Shown here piece by piece: positions 24,995 through 34,101 of a stretch of 64,000 nucleotides of DNA. A program made the translations under genes and the position numbers. How positions within the stretch are numbered: position 1 is the first letter of the stretch; each line of letters begins with the position of its first letter. Location: assembly GCA_008363215.1 (NCBI GenBank), contig RHKP01000001.1, positions 1-64,000 on the forward strand, read 5' to 3'. Origin of the DNA: Cyanobacteria bacterium CYA. GTDB lineage: Bacteria > Planctomycetota > Phycisphaerae > Phycisphaerales > UBA1924. The notes under the pieces are model-generated. The model saw only the letters and a list, made by a program, of their open reading frames with translations, was not told where the DNA came from and made no database searches.

Positions 24995-25891
24995 TCACCG
25001 CGACCGCCGCCGGCCCTTGCCCAACTCCTCCAGGGCGGCGACGAATGCCGATCGCTTTTCCGAGAAAAGCCGCCCGCCCAGGCCCAGCGCCTTGCGGGCC
25101 AGCCGGTGCTGCCGGTGCGAAGCCGCCGCCACCATGCGGTCAATATCCACGTCGCCGCGGTGTTCCTCAAGCCGATCGAGCAGCATCGCCAGATCGTGGT
25201 GCTTGCCCTGCCACTCGGTCAACGTGCGGAGTTCCCTCGATCGGGGACCGATCAGCGCGGGCGCAAGAGGCCGGATGATCCGAACCTGGTACCAGTGGGT
25301 CTTGCAGGCGGTGCGCCATCGATGAAAATCCTCCGGCGGCGCGTTGAGACTCGCGGGCGCTCGCCGGCGGGCCCTGGCGTACCCCCGCCCGGCCTGTTCC
25401 CACACGCTGCTGTTGCCCGGATCGAGTCGGCCTGCCATTTCGGCCAGTCGTCCCGCCTCGTCGATCAAACACTCCCAGTCAACCTCGCCCGGGGGCCAAA
25501 GGCTCAGACCCAGGCGGGCGATGACAGCGGCGGCATCACAGTCGCGCTGGCGCATTGCAAGTCTCTCGATCGTGCGGATCAGAACCTGGGCGTCGCGCCT
25601 CCTTCCGACGGCCGAGGCCAGGCTTTGCGTGCGATCCAGCAGTTCATCCAGTGCCGGATCAGAGCCCCGCGGGCCGATCAGCAATATCGCCGCCCGCGCA
25701 CGCTTGCAACTCGTGCGGGCGCGGTGCACCTTGCGCTCGCCAAGCGCGATGCCCGCTCGCTGGTACTGCTCGCGTACCAGGCGGCGTCGATCGTCAGCGA
25801 TCGTCCGCGGATCACGTAGCCGGTAGCCCATCGGCGCCTCCGCACGATCGTAGAGCGGTCCGCTCCACCGCAATGCGCCGCCGATTGCCAT
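24995..25891 (-). CDS. CHAD domain protein
   Basis: A 298-residue, mostly helical and very basic protein. The CHAD domain (about 35-290) is shown by regularly placed His and Arg/Lys residues in helices: KVHRARTSCKRARAAILL, GRRRDAQVLIRTI, FHRWRTACKTHWYQVRII and KHHDLAMLLD. CHAD domains bind inorganic polyphosphate. No CYTH or polyphosphate kinase gene is adjacent. The ATG overlaps the stop of the M3 peptidase gene by one base (TAATG), so the genes are coupled. Confidence 0.9.
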   Translation of the reverse strand: MAIGGALRWSGPLYDRAEAPMGYRLRDPRTIADDRRRLVREQYQRAGIALGERKVHRARTSCKRARAAILLIGPRGSDPALDELLDRTQSLASAVGRRRDAQVLIRTIERLAMRQRDCDAAAVIARLGLSLWPPGEVDWECLIDEAGRLAEMAGRLDPGNSSVWEQAGRGYARARRRAPASLNAPPEDFHRWRTACKTHWYQVRIIRPLAPALIGPRSRELRTLTEWQGKHHDLAMLLDRLEEHRGDVDIDRMVAAASHRQHRLARKALGLGGRLFSEKRSAFVAALEELGKGRRRSR

Positions 25892-27627
25892 TACTCCGGC
25901 AACTTCTCCAGTTCGCGTTGCACACGCTCAACCAACCGACCGAGCACCGCCGGCCCGAAGTCGAACTTCAGCCCTGCGGCCTCGAAGAGTTCGGGCAGAG
26001 GGCGCGAGCCGCCCAGACGCATGGCCTGCTTGTAGGAGTCCAGCGCCGCCTGCTGCCCCTCGTCGAGTGAACGCAGCCACAGTTGCAGGGCGCCGATCTG
26101 CGCGATGCCGTACTCGATGTAGTAGAACGGCGACCCGAACAGGTGGTTCTGCCGCTGCCACACGTGTATGCGGAACTCGCGCAGCCCGTCCCACGAGACC
26201 GTGTGCCCCTGATGCCCGAAGCGGTGCTCGAGTTCCAGCCACTGTTCAGCCCGGTCGGTGCGCGTGTGCGTGGGACGGTTGTACGCCCACAACTGGAACG
26301 CATCGATGGTCGCGATCCACGGCAGCAGCCCCAGCGAGCCTTCCAGTTGCTTGCGCCTCGCCCGCCCCGCATCTGCTTCATCGGGGTAGTACTCGTTCCA
26401 GTACGGCATCGTCAGCAGTTCCATCGACATCGACGCAACTTCACAGAACTCCAGCGGCGCGTGTCGATAGTGCAACAGCGGCTCTTCGCGGCACAACAAC
26501 GAGTGGAACGCGTGCCCGGCCTCGTGCACCATCGTCTCCACGTCGCGGTGCAGACCTGCGGCCGTCATAAAAATGAACGGCGTGCGGATCTTGTCCCGCA
26601 TGTACTGATACCCGCCCGGGGCCTTGCCGCGGCGGCTGTCCAGGTCGAGGCACTCGCCGTTGCGCGCCCCCTGCGCGTTCGAGCCGTCGCCCAGAGTGCG
26701 CAGCATCGCGCCCAGTTCGGCGTCGAGCCGGTCGAACACCCGCTGCGTCTTGGCGACCAGTTCACGCCCGCCTTCAAAAGGCCTGAGCGGCGGACGCCCG
26801 AGCGGATCGACCGACAGATCCCACGGGAAGAGTTCCCTGACACCCAGTTTGGCGCGACGCTGCTCGTCGAGTTGCCGGCAGAAGGGTATCACCGCTTGCT
26901 CGCAGCCCTCGTGAAACGCGCGGCAGTGCTCGGGCGTGTAGTCAAACCGCAGTTTGCCCTTGAAGGCGTACTCCACGAAACTCGGCAGACCCGCGTTCCT
27001 GGCCAGCAGATCTCGCTTGGCAACCATCTGGTCAAACAGCCCGCTGAGGCGCTCCGAGTCCTGCATGCGCCGGGCGGCCACCAGCCGGTAGGCCTCTTCG
27101 CGCACCGACCGGTCCGTCGCCTCCTGATACTTGCCCATCTGCGGGAGCGTGCGCGCCTGTCCGTCGTACTCCACGGTCATCGCGGCCGATATCTGCTGAT
27201 ATTCCTGGCTCAACTTCTCCAGTTCGGTCTGGATCGGTACGTTCTGCTCGCAGAACAGATCGACGGCCGCCCGCGTGTCGCGCGCCAGCACAAGGTGGCG
27301 CCCGCCTTCGAGCCCGAATCGGGCCGACAACTCGGCCTGCCGCTTGTCGAGTTCAAAGGAGGCCTTCTTGAGTTTCGGCGAGACGTGCTCGATGTAGTCG
27401 AGATACGCCTGCTGCGCCGCCGCGTTGTCGGTGTCGCAGGTCATGTTGATGTAGAGGTTCGCCTCGCCCTCGCTGCACGCCGATGCGATCTCCGACCGAT
27501 CGAGCAGCCACTGTTCCAGTTGCGCCGAATCCTCGATCACTCGCCGCAGCAGGTCGTGCAGCCGCGGCTCGATCTCTTCCCAGCGTGTGGCGTCAAAATC
27601 TTCGACGGCAAAAGCGGACGGCTGCAT
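25891..27627 (-). CDS. M3 family oligoendopeptidase
   Basis: A 578-residue zinc metallopeptidase of the PepF/M3 family. The HExxH site is MVHEAGHAFHSLL near 370-382, with the third ligand Glu in EFCEVASMSME about 25 residues later. The helical N-terminal half (PF08439-like) holds EYQQISAAMTVEYDG. It cleaves short peptides in the cytoplasm. ATGs at 27660, 27633 and 27627 are possible; 27627 is preferred because GGAGGAG lies eight bases upstream. The coupled CHAD gene downstream has no obvious functional link. Confidence 0.92.
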   Translation of the reverse strand: MQPSAFAVEDFDATRWEEIEPRLHDLLRRVIEDSAQLEQWLLDRSEIASACSEGEANLYINMTCDTDNAAAQQAYLDYIEHVSPKLKKASFELDKRQAELSARFGLEGGRHLVLARDTRAAVDLFCEQNVPIQTELEKLSQEYQQISAAMTVEYDGQARTLPQMGKYQEATDRSVREEAYRLVAARRMQDSERLSGLFDQMVAKRDLLARNAGLPSFVEYAFKGKLRFDYTPEHCRAFHEGCEQAVIPFCRQLDEQRRAKLGVRELFPWDLSVDPLGRPPLRPFEGGRELVAKTQRVFDRLDAELGAMLRTLGDGSNAQGARNGECLDLDSRRGKAPGGYQYMRDKIRTPFIFMTAAGLHRDVETMVHEAGHAFHSLLCREEPLLHYRHAPLEFCEVASMSMELLTMPYWNEYYPDEADAGRARRKQLEGSLGLLPWIATIDAFQLWAYNRPTHTRTDRAEQWLELEHRFGHQGHTVSWDGLREFRIHVWQRQNHLFGSPFYYIEYGIAQIGALQLWLRSLDEGQQAALDSYKQAMRLGGSRPLPELFEAAGLKFDFGPAVLGRLVERVQRELEKLPE

Positions 27628-27681
27628 GGTCATTTCTCCTCCGGTCGCCGGGACAGGCATGTTAGTCGATCGCCACAGTAC

Positions 27682-27719
27682 AAAAAAGACGAGGCCCCGA
27701 CGAGTTCGGCCGGGGCCTC
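27682..27719 (-). terminator. Intrinsic terminator of the Clp-like protease operon
   Basis: On the minus strand, GAGGCCCCG and CGGGGCCTC (27719-27711 and 27699-27691) form a perfect 9-bp stem followed by GTCTTTTTT. It lies 18 bases beyond the stop at 27737 and separates that operon from the M3 peptidase gene. Confidence 0.85.
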
Positions 27720-27736
27720 TCCAGGAGCGAGCCTGT

Positions 27737-29011
27737 TCAGTTCCTCAGCAGTTTGGCCAGTTCTTCTTGCTGCACCTTCAGCCAGTCGCGTTCCCAGTCC
27801 TTGAGTTCCATGCCCCAGCGCAACAGCGCGAAGTTGGGGTTGTTGCGCACCATCGACTCGATGCTCCGCAGATGCTTGCGTGCACGTCCCACGAACCGCG
27901 CCCGCAGTTCCGGATCCTGTGTCCCCGCAGCCGCGGCGAACGCCTGCTGGTAGTTGCCGAAGTACTCGTTCGTCCGCGCTTCGTCATCCGTGACCTTCTT
28001 GCGGTACGAGAGCATGAAGTCCTCGGACTTGGAGACCGGGTAGATGAAGCCCGGTCGGACCTCGCCGACCCAGTCAATTTCCTGATAACCCAGCGCCCGG
28101 GTCAGTTCTTCGAGGTCTTTGGCCGTTCCCTTGCTGAAGCCGTACTTGAGGGCCTGCGGGGCGGTGAACGTCAAGATGCTCTCGCCCTTGTTGACCAGGT
28201 ACTCGCCCTCTTCCTTCTGATACCAGGTCACCTTGCCGGTCTGCTCGTCGATGGTGCAGGACAGCGGCTCGTTGATCTGCATGGCCCGCATGATCTCCGG
28301 CGCGTACCCGCCGCGGGCGGAGATCTTCTCCATCATGAACAGGACTTCTTCGAGCCCTTCGCCGCTGACGGCCTGAAGGGCGCCGAACCAACCCGTGCAC
28401 GCGCCGTAGTTGCCCTCGGGGAGGAAGTAGATCTCTTCGATGCAGTGGCTGGTCATGGCGGCCGCCGAGATGGCCGACTCGATCCACGACACCGTGCGGA
28501 ACTTGGGCTTGTACTTCAGGTGGATAACGTCGGACAACTTCTGGATTTCCAGCAGCAACCCGCCGCCCGAGTTGATCTTGAACACCACGATGCCCGTGCC
28601 ATCGTTGCCGATTTCCTTCTCAAGAATCGGGATCATGTCTTCGAGGGTCTTGGCGGCCATCTGGATGCCCACCGTGCCCTCGAGGCTGATCACCACGCCG
28701 CGGGGCACTCCGGCCCGGCGCGGCTTGGGATCGCTGCTCGCGGCGTTCGGTGCGGGCTTTGCTTCCTCGGCCGGCTTGGCGGTGCGATCGATCTTGGCGA
28801 TGTTCTCCGCGAGGATGAACTGCACCGTCTCAATGCCGCCGATCGAGGTCTTGATCCACACCGAACCTTCCAGTTCGCGCTCGATCACGCCCTCGACCTT
28901 GGTTCCGTCCTTGAGAACGACCGTGTCGGCGCCGGAGACGGCCGCGCTCACCGCCAGCACGATCGCAGCGAAGAGCGTGATGAATCTGGTCCACATGTTG
29001 CTCACCTGCAT
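27737..29011 (-). CDS. Exported Clp/SppA-like protein with catalytic-type Ser
   Basis: A 424-residue protein. Residues 1-28 are a signal peptide (FITLFAAIVLAVSAAVSGA). Residues 30-75 form a small beta domain with VVLKDGTKVEGVI. Residues about 100-290 have the crotonase/ClpP fold pattern of NfeD and SppA proteases: VVFKINSGGG (143-151, oxyanion loop), WIESAISAAAMTSHCIEEIYF with Ser182 in the nucleophile position, and GNYGACTGW. The C-terminal 130 residues are helical. The class cleaves membrane-associated peptides. The ATG at 29011 gives a compact signal. It is downstream of a paralogue (29035-30447) and shares its architecture; both are probably periplasmic. Substrate is unknown. Confidence 0.8.
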   Translation of the reverse strand: MQVSNMWTRFITLFAAIVLAVSAAVSGADTVVLKDGTKVEGVIERELEGSVWIKTSIGGIETVQFILAENIAKIDRTAKPAEEAKPAPNAASSDPKPRRAGVPRGVVISLEGTVGIQMAAKTLEDMIPILEKEIGNDGTGIVVFKINSGGGLLLEIQKLSDVIHLKYKPKFRTVSWIESAISAAAMTSHCIEEIYFLPEGNYGACTGWFGALQAVSGEGLEEVLFMMEKISARGGYAPEIMRAMQINEPLSCTIDEQTGKVTWYQKEEGEYLVNKGESILTFTAPQALKYGFSKGTAKDLEELTRALGYQEIDWVGEVRPGFIYPVSKSEDFMLSYRKKVTDDEARTNEYFGNYQQAFAAAAGTQDPELRARFVGRARKHLRSIESMVRNNPNFALLRWGMELKDWERDWLKVQQEELAKLLRN

Positions 29012-29034
29012 TGCCCTTTCTCTGGTTTCACGCC

Positions 29035-30447
29035 TCACGGACGGTCAGCGATCTGCTGAAGACGGATCTGCTCGATCATGACGCGCAACTGGTCGAGCGG
29101 TGGGACGCCGATGCGGCTCCATTGCAGCGACTCCTGGTAGCGTTCCACTTTCTGGATGATCTTCTTGAGGATGTTGATCTGGGCGCCCCGCGCCTGCTTG
29201 CGGGCGTTGTAGTCCTGCCCGTTCGCATTGATCTCGTTGAACTCGCGGAACATGGCCGGGATTTCCTGCTCCAGCCTGTCGATCGTCTCCGACCACCGCT
29301 CCATCACACGCTCGGACTTGTCCGACACCAGTTCGTAGTTGTCCAGGATTCCCAGGTAGAACATCAGGTCTTCGATCGAGTCGGCCGTCCCCTTCGACAC
29401 GCCGAGTTTCTGTGCCAGTTCGGCCTTGAGGGTCAACGCGTCGTTGCCTTCCCCGCGGACCCGCTGCTCCATCGTGTCCTCGAACTCGCCCTCTCCGCTG
29501 TCGGTGAGCAGTTCGGCCCCGGGCACCGGCTCGGTGTGGTACTTGGGCTTCCCGCCCTCCATTGTGTAGTACAACACGTAGGTGCGCCAGGTCATCGCCT
29601 CAACCAGTCGCTCGTCGTACCCATTGGGGATCGCCATGCCCTTGGCACGGGCCAGACGCAATGACTTCTGCTTGTCGCGCACCACCTCGTCGCCCGTGCT
29701 CCCGAACAGGTCGCCCAGGTCGCCGATCCCGCCCATGCGCCCGTCGCTGGTGAAGTACACGTTGGACGTGAAGAACGGAATGAAGGCCGCCCCGCCCATC
29801 GCGTTCTTCACCCACACCACCAGTTGCGGCTGCTTCTTCCAGTGTGTCTGAATGTTCTGGCGCAGCACCGGCTCGATTTCGTCGGCGATGCCGAACTCGT
29901 CGAATCGACCCTTGCTTTCATCACTCCCGTACCGCCACAGGTTGTCCAACTCGATGAGCAGGTAGTCGGGTTCGAGCGCCCTGGCCGCATTCACCGCATC
30001 CTTGAGCGGCGTCACGTTGAAGTCGCGCCCCAGAATCCCGTCGAGTTTGATGTGATACACCACCTTCTTGCTGGTTGTGGCCGACTCATCGGGGGTCTGC
30101 ACCGCCGGCCTGACCTCGGGGGCGTCCTGGTCGGTTGTGGTCGTCTTCTCACCACTCCCGCGGATGATCGAGAGGATGTCCTTCTTCTGGTAGACCGTCG
30201 CCACCGTCCCGCGGATCGTGCCCACCACCACAAAGAGCGAGACCGTCTCTTCGGTCTCCTTGTCGATCACGCCCTTGACGATCTTCCCATCTCGAAAAAT
30301 GACCTGGTCCAGTTCCTCGCCCGCAATCGCGACCGCCCGTGCCTCGGCCGGGACGCTCGAACCAGCCACCAGCGCCGGCACCCCTACACACAGCAGCGGC
30401 AGCGCCGACACGCGACCCAGCCACCCGTTCTTCCAAGTCTTCTTCAT
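29035..30447 (-). CDS. Exported Clp/SppA-like paralogue lacking the nucleophile Ser
   Basis: A 470-residue protein. A signal peptide (residues 1-38) is followed by a beta domain with VIFRDGKIVKGVI (49-61), the counterpart of VVLKDGTKVEGVI in the next gene. Residues about 128-330 follow the same fold (YHIKLDGILG, DYLLIELDNL, then VKNAMGGAAFIPFFTSNVYF and MGGIGDLGDL). At the position of Ser182 in the neighbour there is Gly218 (AMGGAAF), so it is probably not a serine protease. A helical C-terminus with coiled-coil character ends at 470. The ATG at 30447 begins the signal peptide. Its stop lies 23 bases before the neighbour's start, so the two are co-transcribed and may form a mixed complex. Confidence 0.78.
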   Translation of the reverse strand: MKKTWKNGWLGRVSALPLLCVGVPALVAGSSVPAEARAVAIAGEELDQVIFRDGKIVKGVIDKETEETVSLFVVVGTIRGTVATVYQKKDILSIIRGSGEKTTTTDQDAPEVRPAVQTPDESATTSKKVVYHIKLDGILGRDFNVTPLKDAVNAARALEPDYLLIELDNLWRYGSDESKGRFDEFGIADEIEPVLRQNIQTHWKKQPQLVVWVKNAMGGAAFIPFFTSNVYFTSDGRMGGIGDLGDLFGSTGDEVVRDKQKSLRLARAKGMAIPNGYDERLVEAMTWRTYVLYYTMEGGKPKYHTEPVPGAELLTDSGEGEFEDTMEQRVRGEGNDALTLKAELAQKLGVSKGTADSIEDLMFYLGILDNYELVSDKSERVMERWSETIDRLEQEIPAMFREFNEINANGQDYNARKQARGAQINILKKIIQKVERYQESLQWSRIGVPPLDQLRVMIEQIRLQQIADRP

Positions 30448-30514
30448 CGTCTCGGCCCTCTGGTCAACAACCCTTGTGGGGGCAGGCCCCGGCGACATTC
30501 CGAACGACCCGCGC

Positions 30515-31780
30515 TCAGGATCGGCGCCCGCTCCTTTGGACGCCGAACGCGCGGGCAAGTTCCCCCGCACGCTCAATTCCCTCCTCTTGATTCCCTATCT
30601 CCCCCTCCAACTGGGCATCGTACACCCGATTGAGCAGTTCCCCAAACCCCCGCCCCGGGCAAAAGCCGGCCGCGATCAGGTCTTCCCCGGAAACGAAAGG
30701 CACCGGCGCCAACCCACCTGCCGAGTGCCGCAGGCGATCAACATCGGATCGAACCCGCGCCACGAAGTCATCCTGATGTGAGAATAGAGAGAGAAACCCC
30801 TCAAAATGGCCATCTACAGCCCAGCGCTTGCGTTGTGCGACTCCCGCGCCCGGCCACTCGCGCCGGATGACCCGAGTGAGCCTGAGTACTCCGGCCAGTT
30901 CGTTGTGCTCTTCGTTGGAGAGGATCAGCGCCGTTCGCCAGCGCCGGGCGAGTCGGTCGTCTGCCTCTTCGAGTCCGTGCCGATCGATCGCCAGGGCCGC
31001 CAGACACTGGGCGAAGGAAGCCGAGGGCTGCTGGCGTTCCAGCACCGGGGTGGGAGCCGACGAGGCCGGCTCGTTGAAGACGGGGCTATCCAGCCCGGCG
31101 TGGGCGAGCAGCCGCAGCGCCCGCACCCGCGAGACATGGGCCAGGATCCGGCGCATTTCCTCGCCGATGCGCTCGCGGCTGACGCCGACCAGTTCCGAGG
31201 CATGGGCGCGCATCGCCCGGAAGGTTCCCTCCTCAATTTCGAAACCCAGGCGCGCGGCGAAGCGCACGCCGCGGAGAGCCCGCAGGTGGTCTTCAGCGAG
31301 TCGATGCTCGGGGTCGCCGACGGCGCGGACCAGCCCGGCGTGCAGATCGTCCAGCCCGCCCACGAGGTCGATGACTTGTCCGCGGATCTGCCCGTCGCCG
31401 GGGGCGAGCGGATCGAGGAAGAGGGCGTTGATTGTGAAGTCGCGCCGGGCGGCGTCGGAGCGAGCGTCGGAGAAGGTGACCGAGTCCGGGCGACGACGGT
31501 CCGTATAAGGCCCGTCGGCGCGGAAGGTGGCCACCTCGATGGCGGGCCCAAGGTCGCGCACCAGCACCACGCCGAACGCGACTCCGACCTCTGACGTGCG
31601 CCGGAAGAGTCTGCGGATGCGATCGGGAGGGGCGTCGGTGGCGACGTCGTAATCAGTGGGAGGTCGTCCGAGAAGTTCATCGCGCACGCACCCGCCGGCG
31701 AAGTAGGCCACATGTCCTTCGCCCGCGAGGCGATGCACGACATATTCAGCGGCCTGTCGGGGGCTGGGGGGTTGAGTCAC
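30515..31780 (-). CDS. CCA tRNA nucleotidyltransferase / poly(A) polymerase family protein
   Basis: A 421-residue class II nucleotidyltransferase. GGCVRDELLGRPPTDYDVAT (29-48) holds the GG motif and the two metal-binding Asp residues. RRDFTINALFLDP (111-123) and HRLAEDHLRALRGVRFAARLGF (about 159-180, the neck motif) are typical. It either adds CCA to tRNA ends or adds A-tails to RNA; the sequence does not decide between them. The C-terminal half is helical and less conserved. It is upstream of the Clp-like genes and divergent from the coiled-coil gene at 31983. Confidence 0.9.
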   Translation of the reverse strand: MTQPPSPRQAAEYVVHRLAGEGHVAYFAGGCVRDELLGRPPTDYDVATDAPPDRIRRLFRRTSEVGVAFGVVLVRDLGPAIEVATFRADGPYTDRRRPDSVTFSDARSDAARRDFTINALFLDPLAPGDGQIRGQVIDLVGGLDDLHAGLVRAVGDPEHRLAEDHLRALRGVRFAARLGFEIEEGTFRAMRAHASELVGVSRERIGEEMRRILAHVSRVRALRLLAHAGLDSPVFNEPASSAPTPVLERQQPSASFAQCLAALAIDRHGLEEADDRLARRWRTALILSNEEHNELAGVLRLTRVIRREWPGAGVAQRKRWAVDGHFEGFLSLFSHQDDFVARVRSDVDRLRHSAGGLAPVPFVSGEDLIAAGFCPGRGFGELLNRVYDAQLEGEIGNQEEGIERAGELARAFGVQRSGRRS

Positions 31781-31982
31781 GATGAAGTGTACCGCTGAGT
31801 GCGGGAATCACTTCTCGGGCCTGTCTCCGGCGCGGGGTGGATTCTCCAGGCGTCAGGACCAGCCCATCTTGCCGGGTCATCCGATTCCCGGGTTCAGGTG
31901 GGTTGGACGGGGCGTCCTTTGGAGTCGATAAACCACTGTTGTGCATCGACTTGCCGGATGAACCGGAGGCGGGTGACCACAC

Positions 31983-33341
31983 ATGCGGAACGAATCTGAC
32001 ACCTACGCGCCTGGCACGGGCTCATTCGCTTCGGTCAGTGGTGCGACGGACCTGCTGGACGTGATCGCCGAGATCGAGCGACGCGTCGGCGCGCTTCAGA
32101 CGGTCGAGCGTGAACTGCCCGACGAAGCCGAACTGTCGCGGGAACGCGAAGAGGGGCTGCGCGAACTGGCCGAGCACCAGAGCCGCGTGGAGGAGCGTCG
32201 GCGCGAACAGAGCGAACTGTCGCGCCAGATGGACGAGAAGCAGGCGGAGATCGAGCGGCTTCAGCAGGAACTGGCCCAGCGTCAGCAGGACATATCGTCG
32301 CGCGAGTCCAGCGTGGCCGGCAGAGCACGCGAACTCGAGCAGATGGAAGCATCGCTGGCCAGCGCCAAGAGCGAACTGTCGCGTCAGCAGAAGGCCTCGA
32401 AGCAACTAGCCGAAGCACAGGAACGAGAGCAGCGGCGTCTGGCTGAACATAAGGAGTTCCTCGCCCAGCGGGAGAAGGAACTGGAACTCCAGGCCGAGCA
32501 GCAGCGCAAGATGCGTCGGGAGTTGACCGATCTGGCCGCCAAACTCGCCGAGGCCGAGAAGCAGAATCAGGCCGACGCCGTGCGGACCGAGGACGACCGC
32601 CGGTTGGCCGAGAACCGGATCAAGGAACTTGAGCAGCGCTGCATCTCGCTGGAGGAGTCGTGCAAACTGCTCAAGAGCAAGCGTGACAGGGTCTCCTCTC
32701 CGGGTAGCGCCGCCGCCGCACACGCCCAGGTGATGCACGCAGCCGCGCCCGCACTCAACGCACCGTCGTCGACGCCCGGGCTGGTCGTGCTGATGGCCAC
32801 TGTCGCACCCCTCGGGGTGTCGGCCTTCCTGTGGCTGACGATGCGCCAGCCCGTCGCCGCGCTTTGGGTCGCCGGGGCTTCCTTCCTCGTGCCGCTGATG
32901 GCCTGTGCGGCCATGAAGCGCCGGGGCGTCGACCTCGGACTGACGCTGGTGGCGATCTTCGCGGGCATGCTGGGTTTGTGGTTCGAGCCGTGGCTGGGGG
33001 TCATCTCCAGCGCGCTGGAACTGTGGCGACTTCCCCTCGAAGTCGTGCCGGGCAATGTCGTCCCGCAGTTGCCCATTGCTTCGGCCGTGCTGACCGCCAT
33101 GCTGGCGCTGTCGATCGCGACGGGCCTGGCGTGTGACGACTTTGAGATTCTCTTCCGCGGGATGCTGGTCAGCGCGGCGACGAGCATGATCCTGCTTCTC
33201 CCCAGCAGCGGCGTGGAGACCGTGACGGCCGCGGTGGCGGTGTGGGTGCTGCTGCACACACTGATGCTCATCAAGTGGGCAACGCCGACGGGTCCGTCGG
33301 CGGCGCGCAACGTGACCAGCACGGGACGGCTGAGTTTCTGA
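31983..33341 (+). CDS. Coiled-coil protein with C-terminal membrane domain
   Basis: A 452-residue protein. Residues about 22-240 are a nearly unbroken coiled coil rich in Glu, Arg, Gln and Ala (for example EREEGLRELAEHQSRVEERR). Residues 245-262 are a low-complexity hinge. Five or six membrane helices span about 263-435. The layout suggests a long cytoplasmic rod tethered to the inner membrane. No family is recognised. It stands alone, divergent from the CCA enzyme gene with about 200 bases between. Confidence 0.78.
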   Translation: MRNESDTYAPGTGSFASVSGATDLLDVIAEIERRVGALQTVERELPDEAELSREREEGLRELAEHQSRVEERRREQSELSRQMDEKQAEIERLQQELAQRQQDISSRESSVAGRARELEQMEASLASAKSELSRQQKASKQLAEAQEREQRRLAEHKEFLAQREKELELQAEQQRKMRRELTDLAAKLAEAEKQNQADAVRTEDDRRLAENRIKELEQRCISLEESCKLLKSKRDRVSSPGSAAAAHAQVMHAAAPALNAPSSTPGLVVLMATVAPLGVSAFLWLTMRQPVAALWVAGASFLVPLMACAAMKRRGVDLGLTLVAIFAGMLGLWFEPWLGVISSALELWRLPLEVVPGNVVPQLPIASAVLTAMLALSIATGLACDDFEILFRGMLVSAATSMILLLPSSGVETVTAAVAVWVLLHTLMLIKWATPTGPSAARNVTSTGRLSF

Positions 33342-34101
33342 CTCTCGTGCCGGCAATCCGCGTATTCGCGGAGGCAATGCTGTCTTCAAGGTTGCCGCCC
33401 CATGCGCGGCCGACAGTCTGACTCGAGCAACGATTGAGGACGGACACCGGCGGCACGAGTTGCAGAGTCCATGCGTCGCGCGGCTCGCCGCAAACCTGGC
33501 TTGAGGGTGTCGTTGCGTCCGGGCGCACCAACCTCGCTGGAACTCGGCGTCACTTGACGCCTCAGTGATGGAGCGTGTCAGTGCAAGCCCGCACTCCGAG
33601 CAGCGCCAGTGCGCCAGGCGGATCAACTTCTCGGCGCACCCCGGGCATCGCGGAGGCCCTGAGTGCATAGGCGCTGTGAGCGTCGCCCGAGCCGGCGCAA
33701 ACGCAGCGTCCGCCACGCCGCCGAAGAAGAGAAGGGCCGCAGACGCGATGTTGCCCGCGTCATACTGGTCGATGCGTGTGATTGTGATCCGGCGCCCGCC
33801 TTGCGGAAAGGTGGCGTCTGCAGCGGGAACGAACGGGTCATATGCCTTTGCGCACGTTTCCGTGCGCCTGTTGCGCGTCTGTTCGGCGTGGCGTGGGATG
33901 GCGTGATCTGCAACACCATGTGCTGCCAGAGCAAGAAGTCTGCCCGATGCACTGCGCTGCGGCCGGCGCGGGCTTTCGCACCGCCCGGCTGGAACGCACG
34001 CACTCATGCAAACCCGTATGACGCTACGCTGCCGTCGGCAAACCCTCTGCGTGTTGCAACTACAGCGGTATCAGAGAGAGAGGGATGCGCAGCGTTGCAT
34101 G
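33342..34101. other. Gene-poor stretch with a possible zinc-ribbon remnant
   Basis: This 760-base stretch lies between the convergent coiled-coil and gmd genes. On the minus strand, one frame (from an ATG at 33668) reads MHSGPPRCPGC, then eleven residues, then CSECG, matching the zinc-knuckle pattern of planctomycete membrane proteins. The frame then continues without a stop into the antisense of the coiled-coil gene, and upstream of it is a single hydrophobic segment. It may be a decayed gene. No tRNA or hairpin terminator was found. Confidence 0.4.

Noticed and set aside
33542..34010. Long minus-strand frame with a zinc-knuckle pattern
   Set aside because: The frame continues without a stop far into the antisense of the coiled-coil gene and has no clear start; kept only as a possible remnant.
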